Positions 1 to 6,013 are shown, counted from the stretch's first letter. The stretch: 38,978 nucleotides of DNA from an uncultured Prevotella sp. (GCA_900322175.1 ONYZ01000027.1:1-38978); one strand, 5' to 3'. Numbers and translations: made by a program. The notes: generated from the sequence alone by a model not told the origin.

Positions 1-410
1 TAAGTGAAGTAGCGGCATGATATATTAGGCGGTGGATTTGTCTTGGCCCACGTTATCACATTCAGAATTTTATAGCCCAACTGCGTAAGACAGTTTGCGA
101 CGGAGAAAATATTATGATATGTGCCACTAATCCAGATGGTGCCATTATCTTTCAGTTTTTCTCTGCACAGAGATAACCATTTCAGATTAAAGGCATTAAT
201 ATCCTCCTGAGACATACTTTTATCCCAGTCGCCTTTATCTACGCATACCACCTTACCACTCTGCACGCTGATACCGCCACTTGACAGGAAATAAGGCGGG
301 TCGGCAAATATCATGTCAAACTTGAAGTTGAATTGTGGCAGCAACTCAAACGTGTCGCCACAAATCAAGTTGAAGTCGTGGTTGCGAGATTTATAATAAG
401 GTGTAATCAT
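1..410 (-). CDS. DpnA-like site-specific DNA methyltransferase (partial)
   Basis: Only the first 136 codons of this minus-strand gene are in the window; it runs off the left edge. The translation begins MITPYYKSRNHDFNLICGDT and soon shows FADPPYFLSSGG, the DPPY catalytic motif (motif IV) of N6-adenine/N4-cytosine methyltransferases. A catalytic motif this close to the N-terminus fits the class-beta order, in which the AdoMet-binding motif lies C-terminally and so off-window here. The ATG is 12 nt downstream of the endonuclease stop, so it is the third gene of the operon. In DpnII-type systems the second methylase (DpnA type) also modifies GATC and can act on single-stranded DNA. That role is inferred from family and context. 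Confidence 0.85.
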   Translation of the reverse strand, partial: MITPYYKSRNHDFNLICGDTFELLPQFNFKFDMIFADPPYFLSSGGISVQSGKVVCVDKGDWDKSMSQEDINAFNLKWLSLCREKLKDNGTIWISGTYHNIFSVANCLTQLGYKILNVITWAKTNPPPNISCRYFT

Positions 411-422
411 TTGTAGCTATCC

Positions 423-1256
423 TTACTTTAGTTCACCTTTTACATCCTCTAAGAATCCACCTAACGACTCAAAGTTGTACATTCTGTCTATTTCGTTGTA
501 TGCTTCTTCAAGTTTATTCCTCGCCGAATTCCATCCTTGTCCATCTGTCACCCAGACGAATTCAAACCCATCAACTTTGTTCACAATAGGCGATAACTCA
601 CGATATGCACGTGCGACCTCATTAGGCTTTGAGCCTCCACCATTATAGAAATTCACTTCTATGAGATAAGTGCATCGTTTCGTCTCGATTACAAAGTCGA
701 AACGTTTCTCGTCTGCACCTAAGGCTTTCTGTAATACTGGGTACTCATGGGAATAGACTTCCATTCGATGTTCGATTCCGTTAGCTGTCAGAATACGATG
801 AAGTAACAGCTCAGTAATATCACCACTCCTGTTCTTTCTGGCATGAGTATCAAGACCTGCTTCAACTCCGAACACATAGTCAACAAGGTTTTTTATATTT
901 TTATTTTTCAGAACATCTGTCAAGCCTGTTTCGTTGAGGAACTTCATAACACCCTCATAACCACTCAACAGTTCATGAACAAGATGAGCCTTGCCCATAT
1001 CGTCCAAGTACTTTTTATGCTGGTCTTGCCGAGTAGCTATCAAAATGTCTAGGATACTGAAGACACGTTTGTCATTATCCCACAATTCCTTGACGGCAGC
1101 AGCCAAATCGGATTTGCCAATCAGATAATTGAGGGTATTCAGCTTTATTTCGATACTTCGGACATTCTCACGTATCTTTGAGAAATCCGTATAGAAATCG
1201 AGCGTGGCGTTCGTTTCTGCCAACTGACTCATAAACTTGTTAAAATCCTTATTCAT
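423..1256 (-). CDS. DpnII/MboI-family type II restriction endonuclease (GATC)
   Basis: This 277-residue protein matches the DpnII/MboI family along its length. Family hallmarks are visible: the DTHARKNRSG block near residue 137, the nuclease core around RFDFVIETK followed by TYLIEVNFYNGGGSK (an Asp then Glu-Val-Asn, a PD-(D/E)xK-like site with Asn in the usual Lys position), and the conserved C-terminal GFEFVWVTDGQGW. Members cut 5' of unmethylated GATC. The ATG overlaps the end of the dam-like gene by 8 nt (ATGAATAA), so translation is probably coupled: nuclease is made only when the protective methylase has been translated. A second methylase follows after 12 nt. The order here is methylase, nuclease, methylase, unlike DpnII itself (methylase, methylase, nuclease). 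Confidence 0.93.
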   Translation of the reverse strand: MNKDFNKFMSQLAETNATLDFYTDFSKIRENVRSIEIKLNTLNYLIGKSDLAAAVKELWDNDKRVFSILDILIATRQDQHKKYLDDMGKAHLVHELLSGYEGVMKFLNETGLTDVLKNKNIKNLVDYVFGVEAGLDTHARKNRSGDITELLLHRILTANGIEHRMEVYSHEYPVLQKALGADEKRFDFVIETKRCTYLIEVNFYNGGGSKPNEVARAYRELSPIVNKVDGFEFVWVTDGQGWNSARNKLEEAYNEIDRMYNFESLGGFLEDVKGELK

Positions 1257-2151
1257 AGTTCTTAATCAATAGTTCTGTTAGTTTTCCACGCTTTTCAGGA
1301 TTCGCATTGATGGCACGAGATGCATAAACACGATGAATATGGAAATCGGCGTATATATTCTCAAAAAACGTATCCTCTGGATTTTTGGCAGAGCAATCAG
1401 AATTGCTGAGCATCCACTTCACGTTATTGCGTTCATTTAGGCGTGCACAGAAATCACGCAATCGAGTCTGCTCATCATCGTTAAACTCTTCCTTCGCATA
1501 CGAATTAAAACTAGAGGTAACATTCAGCGGACGGTAGGGAGGGTCGAAATAGAAAAAGTTCAAACCATCGCGTATTTCATTGACAGTTAGTTCAAAATCA
1601 CCATTAAGTATCGTCACATCAGCACGGTTTAATACTTCGCTATCTGCGAGGATAATATCCGCATTACAGATCGTAGGATGGAGATTACGGCCAAATGGCA
1701 CATTAAACTTACCTTTACCATTGACACGATATAGACCATTGAAACATGTACGGTTCAGAAACATCAAATACTTAGTACGATCTATGTCATCGAGTTCTGT
1801 CTCATTAAAGATGTTACGCACATTAAGGAAATACTCCTTTTTTGTCTCTTCATCTGGCTGCGAAAAGTAATCTTGCTCTAAAGTAGAAAGACTGCTTATC
1901 AGTTCGTCAGGCTGTTCCTTGATGACGCGATAGGCCGTCACAAGATGAGGATTGATGTCGTTAATTACAGCGTGGGTGATATTAGGGAACTGGCGAAGCA
2001 TATGAAAAAGCATTGCTCCTCCACCCACAAATGGTTCTATATATGTAAACTCCTGACTCTGCAATACCTCAGGCAGATGTTCGTCGAGTTGTGATAAAAG
2101 TTGTCCTTTGCCTCCAGCCCACTTCAAGAAAGGCTTAGCTTCTGTACTCAT
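1249..2151 (-). CDS. Dam/DpnM-like DNA adenine methyltransferase (GATC)
   Basis: The 300-residue product is a class-alpha (D12) adenine methyltransferase. FLKWAGGKGQLL at residues 8-19 is the AdoMet-binding motif, YIEPFVGGGAM near 37-47 is the second conserved block, and FFYFDPPYRPL near residue 200 carries the DPPY catalytic motif. This family makes N6-methyladenine in GATC. Here it would protect host DNA from the neighbouring endonuclease and would also set chromosomal GATC methylation. It is the first methylase in the operon and is preceded by a roughly 270-nt leader with extensive inverted repeats and a promoter at 2427-2457. The chosen ATG lies 3 nt downstream of a 9-bp hairpin. Confidence 0.93.
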   Translation of the reverse strand: MSTEAKPFLKWAGGKGQLLSQLDEHLPEVLQSQEFTYIEPFVGGGAMLFHMLRQFPNITHAVINDINPHLVTAYRVIKEQPDELISSLSTLEQDYFSQPDEETKKEYFLNVRNIFNETELDDIDRTKYLMFLNRTCFNGLYRVNGKGKFNVPFGRNLHPTICNADIILADSEVLNRADVTILNGDFELTVNEIRDGLNFFYFDPPYRPLNVTSSFNSYAKEEFNDDEQTRLRDFCARLNERNNVKWMLSNSDCSAKNPEDTFFENIYADFHIHRVYASRAINANPEKRGKLTELLIKNYE

Positions 2152-2154
2152 CGT

Positions 2155-2183
2155 CTTTTTGTCGTTTTAATGTGGACAAAAAG
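2155..2183 (-). promoter_or_regulatory. Hairpin abutting the methylase start codon
   Basis: CTTTTTGTC (2155-2163) and GACAAAAAG (2175-2183) are perfect 9-bp inverted repeats with an 11-nt spacer, ending 3 nt before the methylase ATG. At this position the element could be a translational hairpin or an operator for autoregulation by the methylase. It contains no GATC. The repeat is seen directly; the role is inferred. Confidence 0.55.
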
Positions 2184-2194
2184 AAAGCGCACCT

Positions 2195-2380
2195 CCTTCG
2201 TTTTCCAACTCTTAACGAAGGCCGTCCACCACAGAAGCCCATACAGAGAGAAGGAAAGGAAGGGGGTACGCCTATACAACGATAGGCGTATCCGCATTCC
2301 CCGAGACTCTCTGTAACTACTATTAGTTTGGTGGACTGTTTTCGTTAAAAGTCTCTTCGAATTTAGATACTGCTATCTAA
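2195..2380 (-). ncRNA. Nested inverted repeats in the 5' leader of the R-M operon
   Basis: Four helices nest inside one another: 2212-2219 with 2341-2348 (TTAACGAA/TTCGTTAA), 2224-2231 with 2329-2336 (GTCCACCA/TGGTGGAC), 2242-2250 with 2307-2315 (TACAGAGAG/CTCTCTGTA) and 2267-2275 with 2282-2290 (TACGCCTAT/ATAGGCGTA, 6-nt loop). A separate hairpin occupies 2363-2380. The outer strand 2212-2221 can instead pair with 2195-2202 (CCTTCGTT/AACGAAGG), giving two mutually exclusive folds. The minus-strand promoter at 2427-2457 would transcribe it as the methylase leader. However, some wobble pairs (2220 and 2221 with 2339-2340, 2266 with 2291) fit a plus-strand RNA better, so the transcribed strand is uncertain. 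I do not recognise a known RNA family. Confidence 0.55.
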
Positions 2381-2426
2381 TTTCCCACAATGTTAATCGC
2401 GCTAATGATGAGTATCAAAAGCGGTG

Positions 2427-2457
2427 CAAAGATAGTGATTTCTTCTGAAAACTACAA
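2427..2457 (-). promoter_or_regulatory. Bacteroidetes-type promoter for the R-M operon
   Basis: On the minus strand, TATCTTTG (2434-2427) matches the TAnnTTTG -7 element and TTG (2457-2455) lies exactly 20 nt upstream as the -33 element. Transcription would start near 2420, giving a leader of about 270 nt before the methylase ATG. The -33 element begins 5 nt after the dpnD stop. Confidence 0.7.
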
Positions 2458-2461
2458 GCAC

Positions 2462-2641
2462 TCACCAAGATTTTTCATCTTTCACGCTCATTTCTGTTAA
2501 TTTGTAGTCGGAATCGTCCAGCACAATCTCGCATTTTCGATACATCTGCCTTACCCGTTCTATAGCTGCATCTTCGTTTACTGCCTCCACTTCGACAATG
2601 CGGCTTAGCACCTCTAACACTTCTATGCTGTACTTCTTCAT
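2462..2641 (-). CDS. DpnD/PcfM-like small protein
   Basis: This 59-residue ORF starts MKKYSIEVLEVLSRIVEVEA and continues with an acidic helix and a VRQMYRKCEIVLDDSDYK block. The pattern resembles the DpnD/PcfM family (IEVxEVLsRvVEVEA, then a conserved IVLDxxD). DpnD was first seen beside the DpnC (DpnI) nuclease gene, and its biochemical role is unknown. Here it lies upstream of a DpnII-type cluster on the same strand, ending just before the promoter of the methylase gene. Longer reading frames over this stretch in other phases have unconvincing composition and are rejected. Recognition is from memory of the family pattern. Confidence 0.72.
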   Translation of the reverse strand: MKKYSIEVLEVLSRIVEVEAVNEDAAIERVRQMYRKCEIVLDDSDYKLTEMSVKDEKSW

Positions 2642-2649
2642 ACAAGTTG

Positions 2650-2683
2650 CAAAAGTAGTGCAAAATCACGAGAAAATCATCAA
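2650..2683 (-). promoter_or_regulatory. Weak candidate promoter for dpnD
   Basis: On the minus strand TACTTTTG (2657-2650) fits TAnnTTTG, with a TTG (2683-2681) 23 nt upstream, longer than the usual 19-21. The predicted start would leave only a few nucleotides before the dpnD ATG, so dpnD may instead be read from further upstream. Confidence 0.3.
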
Positions 2684-2720
2684 TAGATCAAAACTTAACA
2701 AAAAAGATCAAAATAGATCA
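2681..2720. repeat. Decamer-phased GATC direct repeats
   Basis: Read on the minus strand, four consecutive decamers are TGATCTATTT, TGATCTTTTT, TGTTAAGTTT and TGATCTATTG. Three carry GATC, at 2686, 2706 and 2716, so spaced 20 and 10 bp, on one face of the helix. They lie directly upstream of dpnD in a cluster whose enzymes recognise GATC. A methylation-sensitive operator is a reasonable inference. Confidence 0.55.
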
Positions 2721-2756
2721 AATCATCAAACCCTTCTATAAAACTTGTCTACATTA

Positions 2757-2891
2757 TTAGGTGCGCTTGGTGATACTTTCACCATATTTCTTCTTGGCCT
2801 CCTCTACCCTACACCTATATATATTATAGGCTACGTAAAGCGGAAAAAACAATTTTTCACGCATTTTACTTAAGAAATAACTTTCTTGCAT
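2757..2891 (-). CDS. Possible 44-residue protein, function unknown
   Basis: A minus-strand ORF from ATG at 2891 to TAA at 2757 encodes MQESYFLSKMREKLFFPLYV and ends in a charged tail with EEAKKKYGESITKRT. A second in-frame ATG (MREKLFF) would give 35 residues. The basic/acidic tail looks more protein-like than other frames here. It is co-directional with dpnD, 115 bp upstream, and the GATC repeats lie between them. No promoter or homologue is recognised. It could be an unrelated short gene or chance. Confidence 0.33.
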   Translation of the reverse strand: MQESYFLSKMREKLFFPLYVAYNIYRCRVEEAKKKYGESITKRT

Positions 2892-2943
2892 ACCTAGTTG
2901 TAAGTATTTTTATGTATGTACAGAAAAAAATCAAAGATTTTTT

Positions 2944-2973
2944 TTGAAATTCGCAAAAAAGTTTGTAATTTTG
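2944..2973 (+). promoter_or_regulatory. Bacteroidetes-type promoter for the accessory module
   Basis: TTG (2944-2946), a 19-nt spacer and TAATTTTG (2966-2973) match the consensus. Transcription would begin near 2978, about 25 nt before the ATG at 3002. It points away from the R-M cluster and marks the boundary between the two regions. Confidence 0.65.
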
Positions 2974-3001
2974 CAAGCTCAACAACAAAACGATAAATGA
3001 T

Positions 3002-3157
3002 ATGAGAAAAAATGCAACACCGGGGTCAATTTCGTGGGCTCCGTTTCTTGACATGTGGGCCCGACTCGAAAACTCACCAACAATATCGTATCGCACAGAC
3101 CTTGGTGTGGTATGTTTTTTCATGTTGTTTCGTTTTGATAGTAATATAAAATTATGA
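3002..3157 (+). CDS. Small ORF (51 aa) coupled to the next gene
   Basis: An ATG soon after a good promoter opens a 51-codon frame beginning MRKNATPGSISWAPFLDMWA and ending in a hydrophobic stretch with GVVCFFMLFRF. Its TGA overlaps the ATG of the following gene (ATGA, 3154-3157), the usual sign of translational coupling. The family is not recognised. It may be a real small protein or a leader peptide whose translation controls the next gene. An opposite-strand ORF covering 2866-3123 is less likely because it runs against this promoter. Confidence 0.42.
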   Translation: MRKNATPGSISWAPFLDMWARLENSPTISYRTDLGVVCFFMLFRFDSNIKL

Positions 3158-3612
3158 AAAGATTTTATAATATAGTTAGCAAGTTAAGTAAAGCCGTTAG
3201 AAAACTCGACAAGAAGAGTCGCGGCAACAATTATGAGTTTGTTTACGTTGAGAATGGTGCTCAACATGTTGGTCATATAGATACCCAGATCATTATTAAT
3301 GGTGAGGTGTTAAACTCAGACAATGATGAGACCCCTGTCTTGCCAGAATGTCTAGTCACAGACAAGGCTATGGAGTTGTGGAAAAAGGTTATTGCCGAAA
3401 ATTGGGTGGATGACAAATATCAGCCCAAAATATCACGCACCCTATCCGCCCTCCTTGCTTACCACATGGCTGCGAAGCTTGATATTAATAACAAGTGGAA
3501 AGTATTTGAGCAGTTATGGCAGCGTAAAGACATGCATGGCGACTACAACAAAGCTCTGACACAGCAACAGTCAAGAAACTTCTTAGACAAGTTGAAAGAA
3601 GTTCTTGGATAA
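3154..3612 (+). CDS. Hypothetical protein of the accessory module
   Basis: This 152-residue protein has a basic N-terminus (MKRFYNIVSKLSKAVRKLDK), a middle segment likely in beta structure, and a mostly helical C-terminal half (TDKAMELWKKVIAENW to NFLDKLKEVLG). It has no signal peptide or membrane segment, so it is probably cytoplasmic. I do not recognise a family. It overlaps the preceding 51-codon ORF by 4 nt and is followed by a strong terminator, so the pair forms its own transcription unit ahead of the helicase gene. Its position beside a helicase/primase-like pair suggests a module-specific accessory role, but nothing in the sequence shows a function. Confidence 0.7.
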   Translation: MKRFYNIVSKLSKAVRKLDKKSRGNNYEFVYVENGAQHVGHIDTQIIINGEVLNSDNDETPVLPECLVTDKAMELWKKVIAENWVDDKYQPKISRTLSALLAYHMAAKLDINNKWKVFEQLWQRKDMHGDYNKALTQQQSRNFLDKLKEVLG

Positions 3613-3620
3613 CTATCAAG

Positions 3621-3656
3621 ATGTCCTGATGCACACTAGCATCGGGACATTTTTTT
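3621..3656 (+). terminator. Rho-independent terminator
   Basis: ATGTCCTGATG (3621-3631) pairs with CATCGGGACAT (3640-3650) in an 11-bp stem with one G-U pair, followed by a T7 run from 3650. It ends the 3002-3612 unit. Confidence 0.85.
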
Positions 3657-3658
3657 AC

Positions 3659-3684
3659 TACCCTCGGGGGTACCCTAGTGGGTA
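3659..3684. promoter_or_regulatory. Two tandem TACCC-N4-GGGTA palindromes (candidate operator)
   Basis: TACCC TCGG GGGTA (3659-3672) and TACCC TAGT GGGTA (3671-3684) are two perfect inverted repeats sharing the central TA, offset by 12 bp. They lie just upstream of a -7-like TACCTTTG (3705-3712), where a -33 box would normally be. Two adjacent dimeric repressor or activator sites are likely. The binding protein is unknown; the small HTH protein at 5795-5974 is one candidate. Confidence 0.55.
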
Positions 3685-3704
3685 GTTCGTATCTGTTATT
3701 TTAA

Positions 3705-3712
3705 TACCTTTG
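3705..3712 (+). promoter_or_regulatory. -7 element of the helicase promoter
   Basis: TACCTTTG matches TAnnTTTG, 29 nt before the ATG at 3741. No TTG is present at the right distance, so the promoter may depend on an activator bound at the tandem palindromes upstream. Confidence 0.5.
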
Positions 3713-3740
3713 TGCCGTTATTACTAATTTTTAAAACGAT

Positions 3741-4877
3741 ATGGAAACAACAGTAAATCAAGACCCAGTAAACGAGGCTCTGCAACATGCAGGAGAGTCG
3801 ACAGTAGTAACACCCGAACTTATCGCTCTGGATAAAGACAGAGTGACGAGTGAGAGTGATGTGTCAGAAGAGGAGTACATCTACAAGTTTAAAGGTGTAC
3901 CGTGTTTTCCGCGCTGCGACCTCAGCACACTTACAGGAGCAGCAAAGGTGGGTAAGACCAATGTAGCTGCCATGCTGATGGCATGCTCTGTGAAGCGCCA
4001 AGTACTTAGCTTTGAGCGTATCAGCGATGACCCAATCAAAGTGATGTGGTTTGATACCGAGCAGAGCCTTAGCACCACCAAGCACATTCTGACCGACCGC
4101 GTCGGGAAGTTGATCGGACAGGATCAGTTCCCCGATGAGAATTTCTTTGTGTATAATGTCCGTCAACACACACCGAGTGAGCGTGTGGAAATGCTTGCTC
4201 TAGCCATTGATACGTATAAGCCCGACATCTGTTTTGTAGATGGTATAGCCGACCTGATGAACGACATCAATAGCGGTCCCGAATCGGTTACACTGATGCA
4301 GCGACTACTCACGATTGCCTCTGTGAATAAATGCAACATTACAATAATGATTCATCTTAACAGATCGGGCGAAAGGCTCAACCTGCGAGGATGGATAGGT
4401 ACGGTGATGCTGCAGAAGTCATACGAGGTGTTTAGTTGCGATAAGCGCAACAATAATCGCACATTTTCACTCGACCTTAGTTTCTCGCGCCGATATTACG
4501 TAGAAAGCCCTATGTACTATGAGTTTGACGAGGTTGGACTTCCATACGAAGTAGACGCTCCTTCTGAATCAAACAGTAAAAAGAGCAAGTCGGCATCTGT
4601 AAGAAAAGAAGATAAGACTACGTTCAACCAGGAGTTTGTTGACGAGAATTCCAGTGACAAGAGCATTCCCTGGAATCTACGTAAACTTTTTGACACAGCA
4701 ATGGATGGATCAGCATTCCTGAGTTGTGATGATCTGAAGCGTCGTGTGATGAAAATTAGCGGCATCCGTATTGAACAATATTACGACAAAGTGTTTGATG
4801 CAGCCGAAAAGCAGCGTGTGGTGAAGAAAGTGTTGGACAATAAAGGCCGCGTGGCGGTTATACGAATGCCATGTTAA
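3741..4877 (+). CDS. RepA-like AAA/RecA-fold ATPase (module helicase)
   Basis: The 378-residue protein has a Walker A motif GAAKVGKT at residues 66-73, an acidic Walker B-like strand DICFVDGIADLM around residue 160, and a following IMIHLNRSGERLNLRGW block typical of RepA/RecA-fold hexameric helicases (AAA_25 type). The last ~75 residues look like a helical winged-helix tail. Such ATPases are found with primase-like proteins in plasmids, phages and conjugative elements. The next gene has a Toprim domain, supporting a helicase-primase pair. It is driven from the 3705 promoter region under the tandem palindromes. DNA unwinding is inferred from fold; substrate and element are unknown. Confidence 0.8.
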   Translation: METTVNQDPVNEALQHAGESTVVTPELIALDKDRVTSESDVSEEEYIYKFKGVPCFPRCDLSTLTGAAKVGKTNVAAMLMACSVKRQVLSFERISDDPIKVMWFDTEQSLSTTKHILTDRVGKLIGQDQFPDENFFVYNVRQHTPSERVEMLALAIDTYKPDICFVDGIADLMNDINSGPESVTLMQRLLTIASVNKCNITIMIHLNRSGERLNLRGWIGTVMLQKSYEVFSCDKRNNNRTFSLDLSFSRRYYVESPMYYEFDEVGLPYEVDAPSESNSKKSKSASVRKEDKTTFNQEFVDENSSDKSIPWNLRKLFDTAMDGSAFLSCDDLKRRVMKISGIRIEQYYDKVFDAAEKQRVVKKVLDNKGRVAVIRMPC

Positions 4878-4878
4878 G

Positions 4879-4942
4879 AAGCCCCCTATATACATGCCCT
4901 CCCCCCTTTAGGGAGGGGGAGGGCTGCAGTATAAGGGGCCTT
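4879..4942. repeat. GC-rich palindrome between helicase and Toprim genes
   Basis: GCCCTCCCCC (4896-4905) pairs with GGGGGAGGGC (4915-4924) in a 10-bp stem. The flanks AAGCCCCCTATA (4879-4890) and TATAAGGGGCCTT (4930-4942) are imperfectly complementary and extend it. The block is out of character for the surroundings and looks like an inserted repetitive palindrome. It remains translatable, which would lengthen the downstream ORF by 25 codons from ATG 4871. Confidence 0.6.
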
Positions 4943-4945
4943 AAC

Positions 4946-5701
4946 ATGGTATCGTTTCGCCAAATGCTGGCCGAGATACACAGTTCACCCCTATACCGAC
5001 ATATTACTTCCGGCTTGTGGCAGCGCAATCTGTCAATCCACAATCAGTTCTGCGATGCCGTAGTGGCTAGCGGACTGCTCTCGTGGCACCAGATGGTCAG
5101 TGCATCGTGCCGTTACTGTATCGGCTCATCCCGTAAAGGAGGCGTAATATTCTGGCAGATTGATACCGAAGGCCGTGTGCACGATGGTAAGGTGATGTAC
5201 TACCTACCCGACTGTCATCGCAACAAGGATGAGCGCTTTCATCCCACCTGGGTAAGCGATTTCATGAAACGCAAGAACCGTTTCCCAGGAGCCCCCAACA
5301 CCTCCACTCATTGTTTTTTCGGACTACACCAGCTGATACCACTCTTCAAAGACGACCGCGAGGAGTTGATGCAGAAACCAGTTGTAATCGTAGAGGCTGA
5401 GAAGACCGCATTTGTGCTTAGTGAGCGCTATCCACAGTACATATGGCTGGCGGCAGGCGGTCTGGGCGAGGTGCAGGTCGACAAGTTCCGCCCCCTGCGA
5501 GGGCATAAGGTACTGATGATGCCTGATACCGACCTCGACGGCAAAACATTCAAGCGATGGTATGATGCTGCGCAAACGGTGATGCAACAAATATTCTGGG
5601 AGGACTCGCCGCCCATACACGTATCATCCTTCCTGGAGAAAAATGCCTGTCAAGATCAGAAACAGCGTAAGATAGACCTGCTTGATTATCTCTATGAGTA
5701 G
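4946..5701 (+). CDS. Toprim-domain protein, primase-like
   Basis: From ATG 4946 (MVSFRQMLAEIHSSPLYRHI) the product has 251 residues. The N-terminal half carries CRYC and a GGVIFWQIDTEG block as in DUF6371-type proteins. The C-terminal half is a Toprim fold: VVIVEAEKTAFVLSE supplies the catalytic Glu and MMPDTDLDGKTFKRW supplies the DxD metal-binding motif. Toprim domains occur in DnaG primases and topoisomerases; with the RepA-like ATPase upstream, a priming role is likely. An upstream ATG (4871) overlaps the helicase stop but would translate a low-complexity palindrome, so the internal ATG is preferred. A start at 4871 with coupled translation cannot be excluded. Confidence 0.8.
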   Translation: MVSFRQMLAEIHSSPLYRHITSGLWQRNLSIHNQFCDAVVASGLLSWHQMVSASCRYCIGSSRKGGVIFWQIDTEGRVHDGKVMYYLPDCHRNKDERFHPTWVSDFMKRKNRFPGAPNTSTHCFFGLHQLIPLFKDDREELMQKPVVIVEAEKTAFVLSERYPQYIWLAAGGLGEVQVDKFRPLRGHKVLMMPDTDLDGKTFKRWYDAAQTVMQQIFWEDSPPIHVSSFLEKNACQDQKQRKIDLLDYLYE

Positions 5702-5712
5702 CCGTTTTTCTC

Positions 5713-5770
5713 TAGGTACTTTTCAATTGCAAAGTAGTTAGCGTGCAAATGATCTTTAGGTACTTTTCAA
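5713..5770 (+). repeat. 14-bp direct repeat upstream of the HTH gene
   Basis: TAGGTACTTTTCAA occurs at 5713-5726 and again at 5757-5770, 44 bp apart, between the Toprim and HTH genes. With one flanking mismatch the repeat is 16 bp. It could be a protein-binding site pair ahead of the HTH gene. No convincing promoter box lies here apart from TACTTTTc within each copy. Confidence 0.55.
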
Positions 5771-5794
5771 AATCAACTTAAAACAGTAAAACTT

Positions 5795-5974
5795 ATGAAA
5801 TCAATGACAAGAAAACAACTGGCAGATCGCGCTGGTGTTACTACTCAAACGTTTAAGAACTGGTTGAAGCCACATCTGGAAGAGCTCTATGCTATGGGGA
5901 TGCCTGCCGGCAAAGGGGCCATACCGCCAAAAGCAATCAAATATCTGATAGAAAAACTTGATATCGACGTATAA
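5795..5974 (+). CDS. Small HTH DNA-binding protein (DUF3853/excisionase-like)
   Basis: This 59-residue ORF begins MKSMTRKQLADRAGVTTQTF and continues NWLKPHLEELYAMGMP, a helix-turn-helix of the MerR/excisionase type (RKQLADRAGVTTQTFKNW). It ends with KAIKYLIEKLDIDV. Small proteins like this are common in Bacteroidetes mobile elements as excisionase-like or regulatory factors. Start choice: ATG 5795, with the second Met (MTRKQ) possible. It lies between two direct-repeat arrays (5713-5770 and 5977-6013) and near the tandem palindromes, so it may bind one of them. That link is inference. Confidence 0.75.
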   Translation: MKSMTRKQLADRAGVTTQTFKNWLKPHLEELYAMGMPAGKGAIPPKAIKYLIEKLDIDV

Positions 5975-5976
5975 CA

Positions 5977-6013
5977 AAGAATCGAAAAGAATCTCCAAGA
6001 ATCACAAAGAATC
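5977..6013 (+). repeat. Four AAGAATC repeats on a 10-bp period
   Basis: AAGAATC occurs at 5977, 5987, 5997 and 6007, exactly one helical turn apart, starting 3 nt after the HTH gene and ending 25 bp before the -7 box of the HU gene (6038-6045). This is typical of an operator array or of iterons. A helicase and a primase-like protein are encoded just upstream. Confidence 0.65.

Noticed and set aside
2195-2380. Retron-like msr/msd or toxin-antitoxin RNA
   Set aside because: No reverse transcriptase or toxin gene is nearby; the genes are clearly restriction-modification.
2866-3123. An 85-codon minus-strand ORF starting MKKHTTPRSV
   Set aside because: It runs head-on into a good plus-strand promoter (2944-2973), and its tail is AT-rich non-coding-like sequence; the plus-strand 51-codon ORF fits better.
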